A stretch of DNA of 64,000 bases from Candidatus Chlorohelix allophototropha (GTDB lineage Bacteria; Chloroflexota; Chloroflexia; Chloroheliales; Chloroheliaceae). The stretch is from assembly GCF_030389965.1 (NCBI RefSeq), contig NZ_CP128399.1:2764799-2828798 (forward strand), written 5' to 3'. The stretch's first letter is position 1, and every line of letters starts with the position of its first letter. Of the stretch, positions 28,731 through 38,336 are shown one piece after another. The notes beneath the pieces were generated by a model. It ran no database searches. It saw nothing but the letters and a program-made list of their open reading frames with translations, and was not told the origin of the DNA. Both the position numbers and the translations under genes were made by a program.

Positions 28731-30164
28731 TTAGGACTCGGTTTCAGCTTCAATTACTTCTGATTTGAGTTCCTCGGTTCCGACAGCGGCTTGAGCATCA
28801 GATACGCTCTCAGCAACAACCTGTATGCCAGTAGATATCTCAATAAGCCTATCTGCTAACTTTCGGCTGAATAGATTTTCGCTCAGGTTTTCGCGCATTT
28901 CTTTTTGGTTAAAAATATCGCGCAGGCGTTTCCTCTGTTCTTCTTTTTGTTCTTCAGGTGCGCCAACACTGTATTCGTTAACCATGTTCTCAACTTCGCG
29001 GTCGGTTTCTTCTCCAGAAACAGCGACACCTTCCGCAGTAGCAATTTCCCGCAACACCAAAGCGGTATTGAGTCGAGTAATAGCCTGCGGACGGAGTTCC
29101 TCATGGAAATCCTCATGAGATTTACCCATGATTGCGAGATACTGGTCAAGTGATAATTTCTGTTGCTTGAGGCGATTTGCTAAATCTTCCTCCAGCATAC
29201 CGATTTGAGAATGAACCAATATTGGTGGAACCTGAACAACAGATAGGGCTACTGCCTCTTCAATAAGAGTGTCTACTAACTTCCGTTTCGCATCACTCTC
29301 TTTTTGAGACTTCTGGTTTGAGAGGATACGTTCTTTCAATTCATCAAAGGTTTGAACATCGCTTACGCTTGCAGCAAAAGCATCATCAAGCGCAGGCTCA
29401 TTTTTAACTTTAATACTCTTGAGAGTAACCTTGAAAACAAGAGGCGTTTCGGCTTCTGCATCTTCGGGGGTTTCTTCGGCTTCCGCGCCTTCCTCAGTAG
29501 GGGCAACTGCGGGTTTCTGGCGCTCAATTTCAATGGTCTTTTCTTCGCCAATAGCCATACCCGGTATCTGTGCCTCAATCTGGCTCAGGAGTTCGCCTTT
29601 GCCAAGCACACCGGTGCGGTTGACTGGTTCACCGGAAGGCTCGCCGTCTTTGATGGTAAGCATATCAATTTCAACTCGATCGCCATCCTGAGCAGGGCGT
29701 TCAGTTTCTGGTTCTTCCCAAGTGCTCTGCTGATCACGTAGGTTATTAATTACTTCTTCGATTTCCTGCTCGGTAACTTCAGGAATAACGAGTTCTTTCT
29801 GGATACTCTTGTAATCGCCGAGGATTACGGTAGGCTCAACCGGAATAGTGGCTTTTATGGTAAGCGGGTCATTCGACTCGATTTCCATTTCGGGATCGCC
29901 AATAGCTTTAATCTGGTTGGTATCAATCGCTTCTTTATAAGCTTTAGGAAACAAAATACGAGTAGCTTCTTCTGCAATAGCTTCGGGACCTACAATGCGC
30001 TCTACAAGAGCACGAGGCGCTTTGCCAGGACGGAAACCGGGAACACGCACCCGGTTTGAAAGATTTTTAGCAGCTCTACCCTTTGCATCTTCCAATTCGG
30101 AAGGCTCAATTTCAATCCGTACAATGTACTGGCTTTGTTCGTCTTTCTCAGCGGTGATTTTCAC
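28731..30164 (-). CDS. tig: trigger factor (ribosome-associated chaperone and prolyl isomerase)
   Basis: 477 residues. The N-terminal ribosome-binding domain has the signature GFRPGKAPRALVE. The central FKBP-like PPIase region has DGDRVEIDM and covers about 150-255, with an acidic Ala/Glu-rich insert at about 215-235. The helical C-terminal domain has ELRPQAITRLNTALVLREIA. It binds nascent chains at the ribosome exit. The start is GTG at 30162-30164 with GGAG about 8 bases upstream. An acidic tail ends the protein. clpP lies 113 bases downstream. Confidence 0.95.
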   Translation of the reverse strand: MKITAEKDEQSQYIVRIEIEPSELEDAKGRAAKNLSNRVRVPGFRPGKAPRALVERIVGPEAIAEEATRILFPKAYKEAIDTNQIKAIGDPEMEIESNDPLTIKATIPVEPTVILGDYKSIQKELVIPEVTEQEIEEVINNLRDQQSTWEEPETERPAQDGDRVEIDMLTIKDGEPSGEPVNRTGVLGKGELLSQIEAQIPGMAIGEEKTIEIERQKPAVAPTEEGAEAEETPEDAEAETPLVFKVTLKSIKVKNEPALDDAFAASVSDVQTFDELKERILSNQKSQKESDAKRKLVDTLIEEAVALSVVQVPPILVHSQIGMLEEDLANRLKQQKLSLDQYLAIMGKSHEDFHEELRPQAITRLNTALVLREIATAEGVAVSGEETDREVENMVNEYSVGAPEEQKEEQRKRLRDIFNQKEMRENLSENLFSRKLADRLIEISTGIQVVAESVSDAQAAVGTEELKSEVIEAETES

Positions 30165-30340
30165 CAGATTTCTCCGTCCTTATCCTTTTAGATTTTTTAA
30201 CCCAAAGGTATGGTACAATCCTATAGGGTCACTCTGTTCAGCGATTATAACAAAAAATGATGGGTAAGAAAATAGCGTAAGCTGGCGTTAAGCCGAATCT
30301 AACACTACTCTAACACCATCATCTCGAAGGCAAAAAAAGA

Positions 30341-30412
30341 AGCGGAAGACGAGATTCGAACTCGCGACCCTCTCCTTGGCAAGGAGATGCTCTACCACTG
30401 AGCCACTTCCGC
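30341..30412 (-). tRNA. tRNA-Gly (GCC)
   Basis: 72 nt. The acceptor pairs GCGGAAG with CTTCCGC. The D arm is GGCTCAGTGGTAGAGC, the anticodon loop TTGCCAA gives GCC, and the T loop is TTCGAAT. The discriminator is T, as usual for tRNA-Gly; CCA is not encoded. Confidence 0.97.
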
Positions 30413-30575
30413 TTAACAAAATATTACTTTTAAAGTTGGGTTTAGAAGCGCCCGTTTACGATTTGTAATTATAGGTGGCAGCACCTGATTTGTCAAGCGC
30501 GAAACCGGAGCAAAATTAATTCGTATTATTACTCAAGAATCACGTGTTTATATCACTCAAACAACGCGACTATTC

Positions 30576-30604
30576 TTGATATTTACAATTATTTCGTGTA
30601 ATAT
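30576..30604 (+). promoter_or_regulatory. sigma70-type promoter of the prkA operon
   Basis: TTGATA (30576-30581) and TAATAT (30599-30604) are separated by exactly 17 bases. This is the best promoter in the gap before prkA, and it would start a transcript near 30611 with a leader of about 395 nt. Confidence 0.6.
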
Positions 30605-31006
30605 TTTTTTAGCAAGCTAATCTTGCAAAGTACAATTTGACCACAAATTCCCGCAGGGCTTTGCCCGCCTTTTAGTCGGGTAACAATTGGAGTAATAAAA
30701 AAGCGCCGCACGTCAAGGTCTTTTCTTTAGAAAACTGGCAACCAAGCCTGACCTGTAAGCCTTTCTAAGTTTCACGAGGGTTTTTAACCTCTTAACTACC
30801 CATTACAAATTACAAATAAATTCAGGTTCTGGTTGGTCTATCGATCCAACAATAATGCCCAAGTTTATAGGCGGTAATATATTTTCATAGCTTCATTCTT
30901 GGTACAACCTGCTTTGGCAGGCAAATCCGAAAAGTGTTGTCCTACCTAGCATTTCAGCCACAAAAGTGTCAGGTAAAGGCAACAACTGAAAGGGGAGTTT
31001 CAACTT
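30605..31006 (+). other. long leader region before prkA
   Basis: About 400 bases without a gene. A small hairpin CCCG...CGGG (about 30664-30680) follows the start of the proposed transcript, and the short inverted pair GAGG/CCTC (about 30776-30793) lies further on. No known riboswitch motif is recognised. A purine-rich SD, AAAGGGGAG, lies just before the prkA ATG. Confidence 0.4.
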
Positions 31007-32902
31007 ATGGACTTGCTCAAGCGTCTGGAGGACTATCGCAATCAAGAGAGAGAGCTGAACTGGGAAGGTACTTTTGCTGACTATTTTGAATTAGTCACCA
31101 AAACTCCTAAAGTAACCCGGCTCTCTCACGGTCGCATCTACGACATGATCATGTCCGCCGGGGTTGAAGTTGGTAAAAACGGGGATGTTAAATACAACTT
31201 CTTCAACGACGAGATTTTCGGGTTGGAAAAACCTATCTCGCAGATTGTGCAATATTTTAACTCGGCTGCCCAACGCCTCGAAGTACGCAAGCGCATTCTA
31301 TTATTGATGGGCCCGGTTGGGGGTGGTAAAAGCACTATTGTATCGCTTTTAAAGCGTGGGCTAGAAAAATATAGCCGCACAGCTGACGGCGCTGTTTACG
31401 CTATTAAAGATTGCCCGATGCACGAAGAGCCTTTGCATCTTGTGCCCGAAGACCTACGCGCTGACATAGAGCGGGATTACGGCATCTATGTTGAAGGAGA
31501 TCTATGTCCACGTTGCCGCTGGAATTTGACCCATCTTTATGAGGGCAAAATAGAAAAAGTTCCGATAAAGCGATTCCTTTTGAGTGAAAAACATCGTCTG
31601 GGCATCGGTACTTTTACTCCCAGCGACCCCAAGAGCCAAGATATTTCTGAACTGGTAGGTGGTATTGATCTCAGCACTATCGGCGAGGTCGGAACCGAAA
31701 GCGATCCACGCGCTTACCGCTTTGATGGCGAATTGAATATTGCCAATCGCGGTTTGATGGAATTTATCGAAATGCTGAAAAGTGACGAGAAATTCCTGTA
31801 TGTGCTACTTACGCTATCACAAGAACAGAATATAAAAACCGGACGCTTCAGTATGATTTACGCCGATGAGGTGGTAGTCTCGCATACTAACGAGAACGAG
31901 TACAGTTCATTCGTTGGTAATAAGAAAAGTGAAGCGCTCCAAGACCGCATTATTCTGGTCAAAGTACCTTATAACCTGCGAGTCAGCGACGAGGTGAAAA
32001 TTTACGAGAAGCTAATCTCTCAAAGCGCTCTCAAAGACGTACATATTTCACCACATACGCTGCGTGTCGCCAGTATGTTCGCCCTTCTAACCCGCCTTGA
32101 ACCACCTAAGAAAGCGGGCATCAACTTGATGAAGAAGTTAAAGGTTTACGATGGCGAAGAGGTGGACGACCTAAAGCTAAAAGATGTTAAAGAATTGCAG
32201 GAAGAGACAGTGCGCGAGGGCATGGACGGTATCAGCCCGCGCTATGTTATCAACCAGCTTTCCAACATACTATCTAAACAGGGTGCCAAATTCATCACGC
32301 CGATTGACGCTTTGCGAGCTTTGCGGGATGGGTTAGAATCACATACCAGCGTAACTCGCGAGGAACGTGAACGCTATTTGAATTTCATCAGCGAAGTGCG
32401 CAAGGAATACGACGAGATTGCCAAGAAAGAAGTGCAAAAAGCCTTTGTTTACAGCTTTGAAGAATCGGCGCGTACCTTGCTGCATAATTATTTGGATAAT
32501 GTTGAAGCTTACTGCAATAAAGTCAAGCTCAAAGACCCTATCACCGAAGAAGAACTTGACCCGGATGAAACGTTGATGCGCTCTATTGAAGAGCAAATCG
32601 GCGTTACAGAGAACGCTAAGAAAACCTTCCGCGAGGAAATCCTGATTCGTATCTCCTCGTTGGCGCGACGTGGTCAAACTTTCGATTACACCAGCCATGA
32701 GCGTCTGAAAGAAGCAATTGAGAAAAAGCTCTTTACCGACCTGAAAGACATTGTAAAAATCACTACCAGCGTTCGTACACCCGATAAGGAACAGTTGCGC
32801 AAAATTAACGAGGTAATTGACCGCTTGGTCAAAGAGCAAGGCTATACTGTGGATTCTGCAAATGCGCTGCTAACTTACGTGGGCAGTTTGCTGAACCGCT
32901 AA
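31007..32902 (+). CDS. prkA: PrkA-type serine protein kinase / AAA+ protein
   Basis: 631 residues, the usual length. An N-terminal AAA+ core has Walker A MGPVGGGKSTIVS at about 101-112, and DCPMHEEPLHLVP and LCPRCRWNL are family motifs. The C-terminal part is the PrkA kinase-like domain (SPRYVINQLSNIL, FVYSFEES). Homologues (YeaG in E. coli) act in nutrient-stress and stationary-phase adaptation; recent work on some homologues favours an AAA+ role over a kinase role. It is followed by yeaH and spoVR on the same strand, the conserved three-gene stress module. Confidence 0.94.
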   Translation: MDLLKRLEDYRNQERELNWEGTFADYFELVTKTPKVTRLSHGRIYDMIMSAGVEVGKNGDVKYNFFNDEIFGLEKPISQIVQYFNSAAQRLEVRKRILLLMGPVGGGKSTIVSLLKRGLEKYSRTADGAVYAIKDCPMHEEPLHLVPEDLRADIERDYGIYVEGDLCPRCRWNLTHLYEGKIEKVPIKRFLLSEKHRLGIGTFTPSDPKSQDISELVGGIDLSTIGEVGTESDPRAYRFDGELNIANRGLMEFIEMLKSDEKFLYVLLTLSQEQNIKTGRFSMIYADEVVVSHTNENEYSSFVGNKKSEALQDRIILVKVPYNLRVSDEVKIYEKLISQSALKDVHISPHTLRVASMFALLTRLEPPKKAGINLMKKLKVYDGEEVDDLKLKDVKELQEETVREGMDGISPRYVINQLSNILSKQGAKFITPIDALRALRDGLESHTSVTREERERYLNFISEVRKEYDEIAKKEVQKAFVYSFEESARTLLHNYLDNVEAYCNKVKLKDPITEEELDPDETLMRSIEEQIGVTENAKKTFREEILIRISSLARRGQTFDYTSHERLKEAIEKKLFTDLKDIVKITTSVRTPDKEQLRKINEVIDRLVKEQGYTVDSANALLTYVGSLLNR

Positions 32903-32971
32903 GTTTTACCGGGCGGGAGGTTGTTTTCTCCCGCCACTTCCTCAGCTTTCCCGAAGGGAGTCAAAAATTAT

Positions 32972-34144
32972 ATGTCCGATACAATCACTTTCTCCAAAGG
33001 TATGTTTTCCATTACTAAACAAGATTGGTCTTTGCACCGCAAAGGTCCAATTGACCAAACACGCCATAAAGAGAAAATTAAAGAAGCGATTAAAAAAAAT
33101 CTTTCCGATATAGTAAGCGAAGAAAATATAATTCTGAGTGATGGCAAAAAAACCATCAAAGTGCCGATTCGCTCACTGGAAGAGTATCGTTTTCGTTACG
33201 ACCACAACCAGAGCAAAGGGGTGGGGCAGGGCGAGGGAAACTCGAAAGTGGGAGATGTAATCGGTCAGGATCAAGGGGATGGAAGCGGCAAAGGTAAAGA
33301 AGCGGGCGACCAACCCGGCGTGGATTACTATGAAGCCGAAGTGAGCATAGACGAATTGGCAGAGTTAATTTTTGAAGACCTTGGCTTGCCCAATCTCGAA
33401 GAAAAGAAACATCAGGAATTAGAAAGCGAATCGGTGCGCTTCACGGATGTACGCAAAGTCGGCGTACTCGCAAACCTAGATAAAAAGCGCACCATAATGG
33501 AAAATATCAAACGCAATGCAATGGCAGGGGATGCGCGGTTCAAAGATGTGAAAAACGATGACCTACGCTTCAAAACGTGGGATCGCGAGGTCAAGCTTCA
33601 GTCCAATGCCGTTGTTATCGCTATGATGGACGTTTCAGGCTCAATGGGCGATTTCGAGAAATACATTGCGCGGAGTTTCTATTTCTGGATGGTACGCTTT
33701 CTCCGCACCAAGTATAACAATGTGAATATCATTTTCATCAGCCACCACACCGAAGCTAAAGAGGTAACCGAAGAGGAGTTCTTCAACAAAGGCGAAAGCG
33801 GCGGTACACAGGTTTCCAGCGCATATGAATTGGCGCTTTCGATTATTGATGAGAGGTTTAATCCTCAGGAGTGGAACATTTACCCCTTCCACTTCTCCGA
33901 CGGTGGCAACCTTCCATGGGATAATGACCGCTGCGTAGATTTAGTGCTGAAATTCATTGATATTTGCAATATCTTCGGATACGGCGAAATCCGTGAAAGC
34001 CATTACAGCCTGATGAGTACCCTGATGTCAGCTTACAGCCGGGTAGATAACAAAAAGTTCGTAGGTGTAACTATCTCCGATAAAGCGGAAGTTTACCCCG
34101 CCTTGCGTCGCTTCTTCTCGGAGAACGAAGTTACAAAAAAATAG
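32972..34144 (+). CDS. YeaH/YhbH family protein (DUF444, von Willebrand factor A-like)
   Basis: 390 residues from the ATG at 32972, which has GAAGGGAG about 11 bases upstream; an earlier in-frame start at 32921 adds residues unlike the family. Family features are the N-terminal RHKEKIKEAIKKNL, a Gly-rich linker (GVGQGEGNSKVGDVIGQDQGDGSGKGK) and the vWA-like core with the MIDAS-type motif MMDVSGSMG, then ISHHTEAKEV and GGTQVSSAYEL. It works with PrkA and SpoVR in stress or sporulation-type programmes; the biochemical role is not settled. Confidence 0.93.
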   Translation: MSDTITFSKGMFSITKQDWSLHRKGPIDQTRHKEKIKEAIKKNLSDIVSEENIILSDGKKTIKVPIRSLEEYRFRYDHNQSKGVGQGEGNSKVGDVIGQDQGDGSGKGKEAGDQPGVDYYEAEVSIDELAELIFEDLGLPNLEEKKHQELESESVRFTDVRKVGVLANLDKKRTIMENIKRNAMAGDARFKDVKNDDLRFKTWDREVKLQSNAVVIAMMDVSGSMGDFEKYIARSFYFWMVRFLRTKYNNVNIIFISHHTEAKEVTEEEFFNKGESGGTQVSSAYELALSIIDERFNPQEWNIYPFHFSDGGNLPWDNDRCVDLVLKFIDICNIFGYGEIRESHYSLMSTLMSAYSRVDNKKFVGVTISDKAEVYPALRRFFSENEVTKK

Positions 34145-34213
34145 GCTTTGGTCGGGAAAGATGCTGAAATATACTGTTGCGCCTGATGTTAGCGCTGCAA
34201 GAGGAAATTGATT

Positions 34214-35677
34214 ATGGCAGATCTGGATATTTTAGACCCTTCTAACTCTTCACAAGACGACCGTGATATTGCCGAGTTAGGAGAAGCCATTGATACATGC
34301 TTGGAACTGGCGCATGGTTTTGGGCTAGACCCTTATCAGGTGCATTTTGAGGTGGTTCCGGCTTATATAATGTACGAGTTTGGCGCGTACCTTATACCGG
34401 GGCGTTTCAACCACTGGACGCACGGCAAAGCCTATTATCGGATGAAAACCCAATACGATTACGGGCTTTCCAAAATCTATGAAATGGTTATCAATAGCAA
34501 CCCTGCCACCGCCTTTTTGATGGAAGCCAACAGCCTGTGGCAGCAGAAAATGGTAATTGCCCATGTGCTTGGGCATGTGGATTTTTTCAAACATAACGCC
34601 TATTTCGGACATACCAACCGCCAAATGGTAGATATTGCCAGTCTTCATGCCGAACGCATCAATAAGTATGAATATGATCATGGCACGGAAGAGGTAGAAA
34701 AATACTTAGATGCAGTGCTTTCGATTGAAGAACATATTGATACCACTGTGCGGATTAGACAAGAACTGTCCCTCCCACTGGAGACTTCTAATTCGCAGCC
34801 CGAATCACCTTATGCCGACCTGTGGGATTTAGATAATCAAACTAAGGACAAGGCTAAACAGGCACAGAAGGACAAAGAAAAAGCCCGCAAGAAATTCCCG
34901 CCCAATCCTGAAAAAGACTTGCTCCGGTTTATCATGACCTATAGCCGGGAACTGGAAGATTGGCAGCGCGATATAATCGAGATCGTGCGGAATGAGGCGC
35001 TATACTTCCTACCCCAGAAACAAACCAAGATTATGAACGAGGGGTGGGCTTCCCTGTGGCATCAGCGTATTGTGCGCGAACTGGACTTCAATGACTCGGA
35101 ATACACTGAGTATGCCCAACTAAATTCCGGGGTACTATCCCCTAACCGCCGCAATATTAACCCTTATTATATAGGTTGGAAAATCTGGGAGGATATTGAG
35201 CGACGTTGGGATAAGCCAACCTCAGAAGAAAAGGAACGCTTGAAAAGGCAGGGCAATGAAGGGCATAATAAGATTTTTGAAGTGCGCGAACTGGACAACG
35301 ATATTTCTTTTCTGCGCAATTACCTTACCAAAGACTTGATCGAAGAGCTTGATCTTTACCTGTACGAAAAGCGAGATGATCAATGGGTCATAGTGGAGAA
35401 AGATTGGCAAAAGGTACGCGATGGATTAGTTGCCAGTATGACCAACTTCGGTGACCCTTATATCGTAGTGGAAGATGGCGACTACAAACAGAACGGCGAG
35501 TTATATCTAAAGCACCAGTTTGAAGGTACGCCGCTAGATGTCAGTTACGCCGAAAAGGTGCTGCAATATGTTCACCACCTCTGGGGGCGTGGAGTACATC
35601 TTGAAACAGTGACCGATAACAAGAAAGTATTGTACAGCTTCGATGGTCGTAGCAACACCCGCCGCACGGTGAATTAG
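34214..35677 (+). CDS. spoVR: SpoVR family protein
   Basis: 487 residues from the ATG with GAGG 9 bases upstream. Strong family motifs are the YEMVINSNPATAFLMEANS region, VIAHVLGHVDFFKHN, and MNEGWASLWHQRIVRELDF, then NPYYIGWKIWEDIERRW. SpoVR was named for a spore cortex defect in Bacillus, but it is widespread in non-sporulating bacteria together with PrkA and YeaH. It is the last gene of the module, and a strong terminator follows at 35695. The presence of this gene does not imply sporulation here. Confidence 0.94.
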   Translation: MADLDILDPSNSSQDDRDIAELGEAIDTCLELAHGFGLDPYQVHFEVVPAYIMYEFGAYLIPGRFNHWTHGKAYYRMKTQYDYGLSKIYEMVINSNPATAFLMEANSLWQQKMVIAHVLGHVDFFKHNAYFGHTNRQMVDIASLHAERINKYEYDHGTEEVEKYLDAVLSIEEHIDTTVRIRQELSLPLETSNSQPESPYADLWDLDNQTKDKAKQAQKDKEKARKKFPPNPEKDLLRFIMTYSRELEDWQRDIIEIVRNEALYFLPQKQTKIMNEGWASLWHQRIVRELDFNDSEYTEYAQLNSGVLSPNRRNINPYYIGWKIWEDIERRWDKPTSEEKERLKRQGNEGHNKIFEVRELDNDISFLRNYLTKDLIEELDLYLYEKRDDQWVIVEKDWQKVRDGLVASMTNFGDPYIVVEDGDYKQNGELYLKHQFEGTPLDVSYAEKVLQYVHHLWGRGVHLETVTDNKKVLYSFDGRSNTRRTVN

Positions 35678-35694
35678 GAGAAATCCTCAGAAGG

Positions 35695-35725
35695 GCGCGA
35701 GGTTTTGTGAAGCCTCGCGCTTTTT
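35695..35725 (+). terminator. rho-independent terminator of the prkA operon
   Basis: GCGCGAGG pairs perfectly with CCTCGCGC around a 10-base loop, followed by five T on the plus strand. It abuts the stop codon of the convergent lipoprotein gene. Confidence 0.92.
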
Positions 35726-37121
35726 AATTCAGCCAGTCAAATCCGTTGCAACCACCCACCAAGCGACTAATATTGCCGCTTTCATCCAGTACTACCAACG
35801 CACCGCTTTCAATCTCCTGAAAAGCCAGTTGCTGACCATGATTTATCCAGCGAGGTTGGCGGGTTTCGGTGCGATTTGAAGCCATACCGATATACAGGCG
35901 CGGACGTTGAGGGGGAGAAACAGTATCAACCAAAGCCAGTCGAAACGCGCTGGAAGGCTTTACCGGGAATTGTAGCTCAATTTCGTAGGCAAGACGCTTT
36001 CCATCATCCGACCACGCCACCCCAACCGCGGCATCACCACCGGCTGTCACCAACTTAGGGTTTAAATCCTCAGTCGTTACTGTCAGTACCAAACCCACGC
36101 TTCCTCCGCTTTTGGTCAAAGCATCCGCGCTAACGGTGAGGCGTTTGCCATCAGGATGCCACGCAACTTCCTTGAAATAGCGTAGAGTTACTATTTGCCC
36201 TTTTAAACCATCTTCCATATCGGAAGGCAACGTTATTTCGGGCTTTTTCACAGTGTCCAGTAAGACCCGACGAGTGTTATTCTGAATGGTATAAAGCACC
36301 AAACTATTAGGGCTACGGCGTGGCTTGTGGGTTGAAGGGTCAATGTCATCATTATATTGACCGGGCATAACAAAAAGAAGGCGCTGACCATCTTGTGACC
36401 AAGCCGGGTTGTGCCCATCGGTCAGTTTTCGCTGCTTATCGGTAGCCACGTCATATAGCCAGATCGAGGGTGTATCGTACTCGTTGGCGATACCATCCCC
36501 GTTATCATCGGTAACGCGAGTAAGCGCCAAAGTTTTGCTATCAGGTGACCAAGTGGCACTCAAAATAGTGCCGCCTGCTTCTGTTACAGGCTTAAGCACG
36601 CCACCCGCAGAAACCAGAATAAACTGCTTGCGCAGGCTAATTGGATCGGTACGAAAAAGAGCAACCTTGCTGCCATCAGGCGCTACTTTAGGTTCGCTGA
36701 AAGAATAGCCAGATAAAATGTTGCGCTCGTCCTTGCCGTCTGCACTCAACCAGAACAACCCCACATTGGTAGCTACCACAAACCCGCCTTTAGGCAAGGG
36801 CTGGCTTTGCTCTACCGGAGTGATCGGTGCGGGAGTAAGACCGCGCAAGGGGGTCTGAGAGGGCGCAAAAACGGGCGTGGCTGTGGGGGTGTGTATATTA
36901 TTTATTACTCCGGGAGTATCAAGCGCAAGGGTTTGCTGTTCTGCTTGGTAAGTACTCACCGGGTCAATCTCAGGCGTTACAGTGCCTTGAGAAATAAAAG
37001 TAGTGGCTGTGGTGGATAGAGCTACCGGAGTGGGAGAAGGTGATTCAGTGTCCGAACAAGCAGAAAGCGCTATATTCAGGAGCAAGCACAAAAGCAGCAA
37101 GTATTTCGGGCGAAGGTTCAT
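35724..37121 (-). CDS. lipoprotein with TolB/WD40-like beta-propeller
   Basis: 465 residues. The signal peptide of the first 22 residues ends with the lipobox LSAC, so the mature protein should be membrane-anchored outside the cell. A Thr/Pro-rich linker follows (about 25-105), then blades of a TolB-like propeller with repeated patterns such as SGYSFSEPKVAPDGSKVAL, ATWSPDSKTLALT, PAWSQDGQRLLFV, VAWHPDGKRLTVS and VAWSDDGKRLAYE. Such proteins usually serve in binding or assembly. It is the last gene of the cvpA-mutS2-dprA run, 18 bases after dprA. Ligand unknown. Confidence 0.85.
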   Translation of the reverse strand: MNLRPKYLLLLCLLLNIALSACSDTESPSPTPVALSTTATTFISQGTVTPEIDPVSTYQAEQQTLALDTPGVINNIHTPTATPVFAPSQTPLRGLTPAPITPVEQSQPLPKGGFVVATNVGLFWLSADGKDERNILSGYSFSEPKVAPDGSKVALFRTDPISLRKQFILVSAGGVLKPVTEAGGTILSATWSPDSKTLALTRVTDDNGDGIANEYDTPSIWLYDVATDKQRKLTDGHNPAWSQDGQRLLFVMPGQYNDDIDPSTHKPRRSPNSLVLYTIQNNTRRVLLDTVKKPEITLPSDMEDGLKGQIVTLRYFKEVAWHPDGKRLTVSADALTKSGGSVGLVLTVTTEDLNPKLVTAGGDAAVGVAWSDDGKRLAYEIELQFPVKPSSAFRLALVDTVSPPQRPRLYIGMASNRTETRQPRWINHGQQLAFQEIESGALVVLDESGNISRLVGGCNGFDWLN

Positions 37122-37139
37122 CTAAATTTACAAACTTCC

Positions 37140-38294
37140 TCAATAACGGGTAGGCACAGCAAGACAGTAGCGCATGCCGCCAAGATTCTTTACTTTGCCT
37201 TTCAATTCCATCATGGTAAGCGCACCTGAAACTACCGCTATGGAAATACCACATTCCAGACTTATTTCATCAATATGGCGCGGTTCTCCGCCCCCATTGC
37301 TAATAGAGCGAATCAGGGCACGCTCTACATCATCATCGCCTGTAATTTCAGAAATTTCGGGCAACCCGGTTTGGGCAAAAGATTGTTGCGCCAATCCAAG
37401 CGCCTGCATTATATCAGATGCCGAACTAACCAGTGCAGCGCCTTGCTGGATTATAGCGTTTGTACCCGCGCTGGCAGGGCTAAAAATTGAACCGGGAACC
37501 GCCATAACCTCGCGTCCTTGTTCATTGGCATAAGTAACGGTTATCAAAGCGCCACCGCGCTCGCCTGTTTCTACCACCAGCACGCCAAGCGACATACCGC
37601 TGATAATGCGGTTGCGGGGTGGGAAATTATGGGCATCGGGCTTGGTTCCCGGCGCATATTCTGAAATAATTGCGCCACGCTGCTCTTGCAAAATTTGCTG
37701 GATTATTTTGCCATTCTCAGGTGGGTAAACCACATCTACCCCGCAACCCAAAACCGCAATAGTGCGCCCGCCCGCTTCCAACGCAACCTGATGAGCGCAA
37801 GTATCAATACCCCGCGCCAACCCGCTTACAATAGTTAAGCCCGCCCGCGCCATCTCGCCCACCAGTTGGGTGGTGACGCTTTTACCGTAATGAGTGGCTT
37901 TGCGCGTGCCAACCACCGCTAACGCCAAGTCATCCTGAGCGGTAAGTTGACCCCGGAGATAAAGCAAAGGAGGCGCACTCTCGATTTCGGCAAGACGGGC
38001 AGGGTAACGCCCATCACCGATAACCAACGCTTCTATTCCCATTTTTGCCAGCTTTTCCATTTCGGCATCAGGGTTAAAAGTGCGGCGCAATTGAATAATC
38101 CGTTCGATAAGCTTGGCTTCAAGACCCGCGTGCATCAGGTCTCCCATCCCGGCGTTCCAAGCTTTGGATAGCGCACCGAAATAAGCCAGAAGCCGCATCA
38201 GGCGGCGAGGTCCGATTCCTTCTACCCGGCTAAAAGCCAGATAATACTTTTCTTCACCCGGAATAAAGGAGTTGGGGTCTTCAACCAGTGGCAT
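37140..38294 (-). CDS. dprA: DNA processing protein DprA (Smf)
   Basis: 384 residues. The N-terminal SAM/HhH-like part (RVEGIGPRRLMRLLAYFG) is followed by the Rossmann-like core with AVVGTRKATHYG, SGLARGIDTCAHQVAL, AVLGCGVDVVYPPEN, SEYAPGTKPDAHNFPPRNRIISGMS and VVETGERGGALIT. A C-terminal winged-helix domain (about 310-380) is present. DprA protects incoming single-stranded DNA and loads RecA during natural transformation. With the comEC-like gene at 59 kb it suggests the organism may be competent. It lies 42 bases after mutS2. Confidence 0.95.
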   Translation of the reverse strand: MPLVEDPNSFIPGEEKYYLAFSRVEGIGPRRLMRLLAYFGALSKAWNAGMGDLMHAGLEAKLIERIIQLRRTFNPDAEMEKLAKMGIEALVIGDGRYPARLAEIESAPPLLYLRGQLTAQDDLALAVVGTRKATHYGKSVTTQLVGEMARAGLTIVSGLARGIDTCAHQVALEAGGRTIAVLGCGVDVVYPPENGKIIQQILQEQRGAIISEYAPGTKPDAHNFPPRNRIISGMSLGVLVVETGERGGALITVTYANEQGREVMAVPGSIFSPASAGTNAIIQQGAALVSSASDIMQALGLAQQSFAQTGLPEISEITGDDDVERALIRSISNGGGEPRHIDEISLECGISIAVVSGALTMMELKGKVKNLGGMRYCLAVPTRY

Positions 38295-38336
38295 AGAAAA
38301 CTATCCGGTAGGAACAATATTGGCAATTGCCAAGTT

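Noticed and set aside
34214-35677. Evidence for spore formation from spoVR
   Set aside because: SpoVR with PrkA and YeaH is widespread in non-sporulating bacteria, and no other sporulation gene is in the window.
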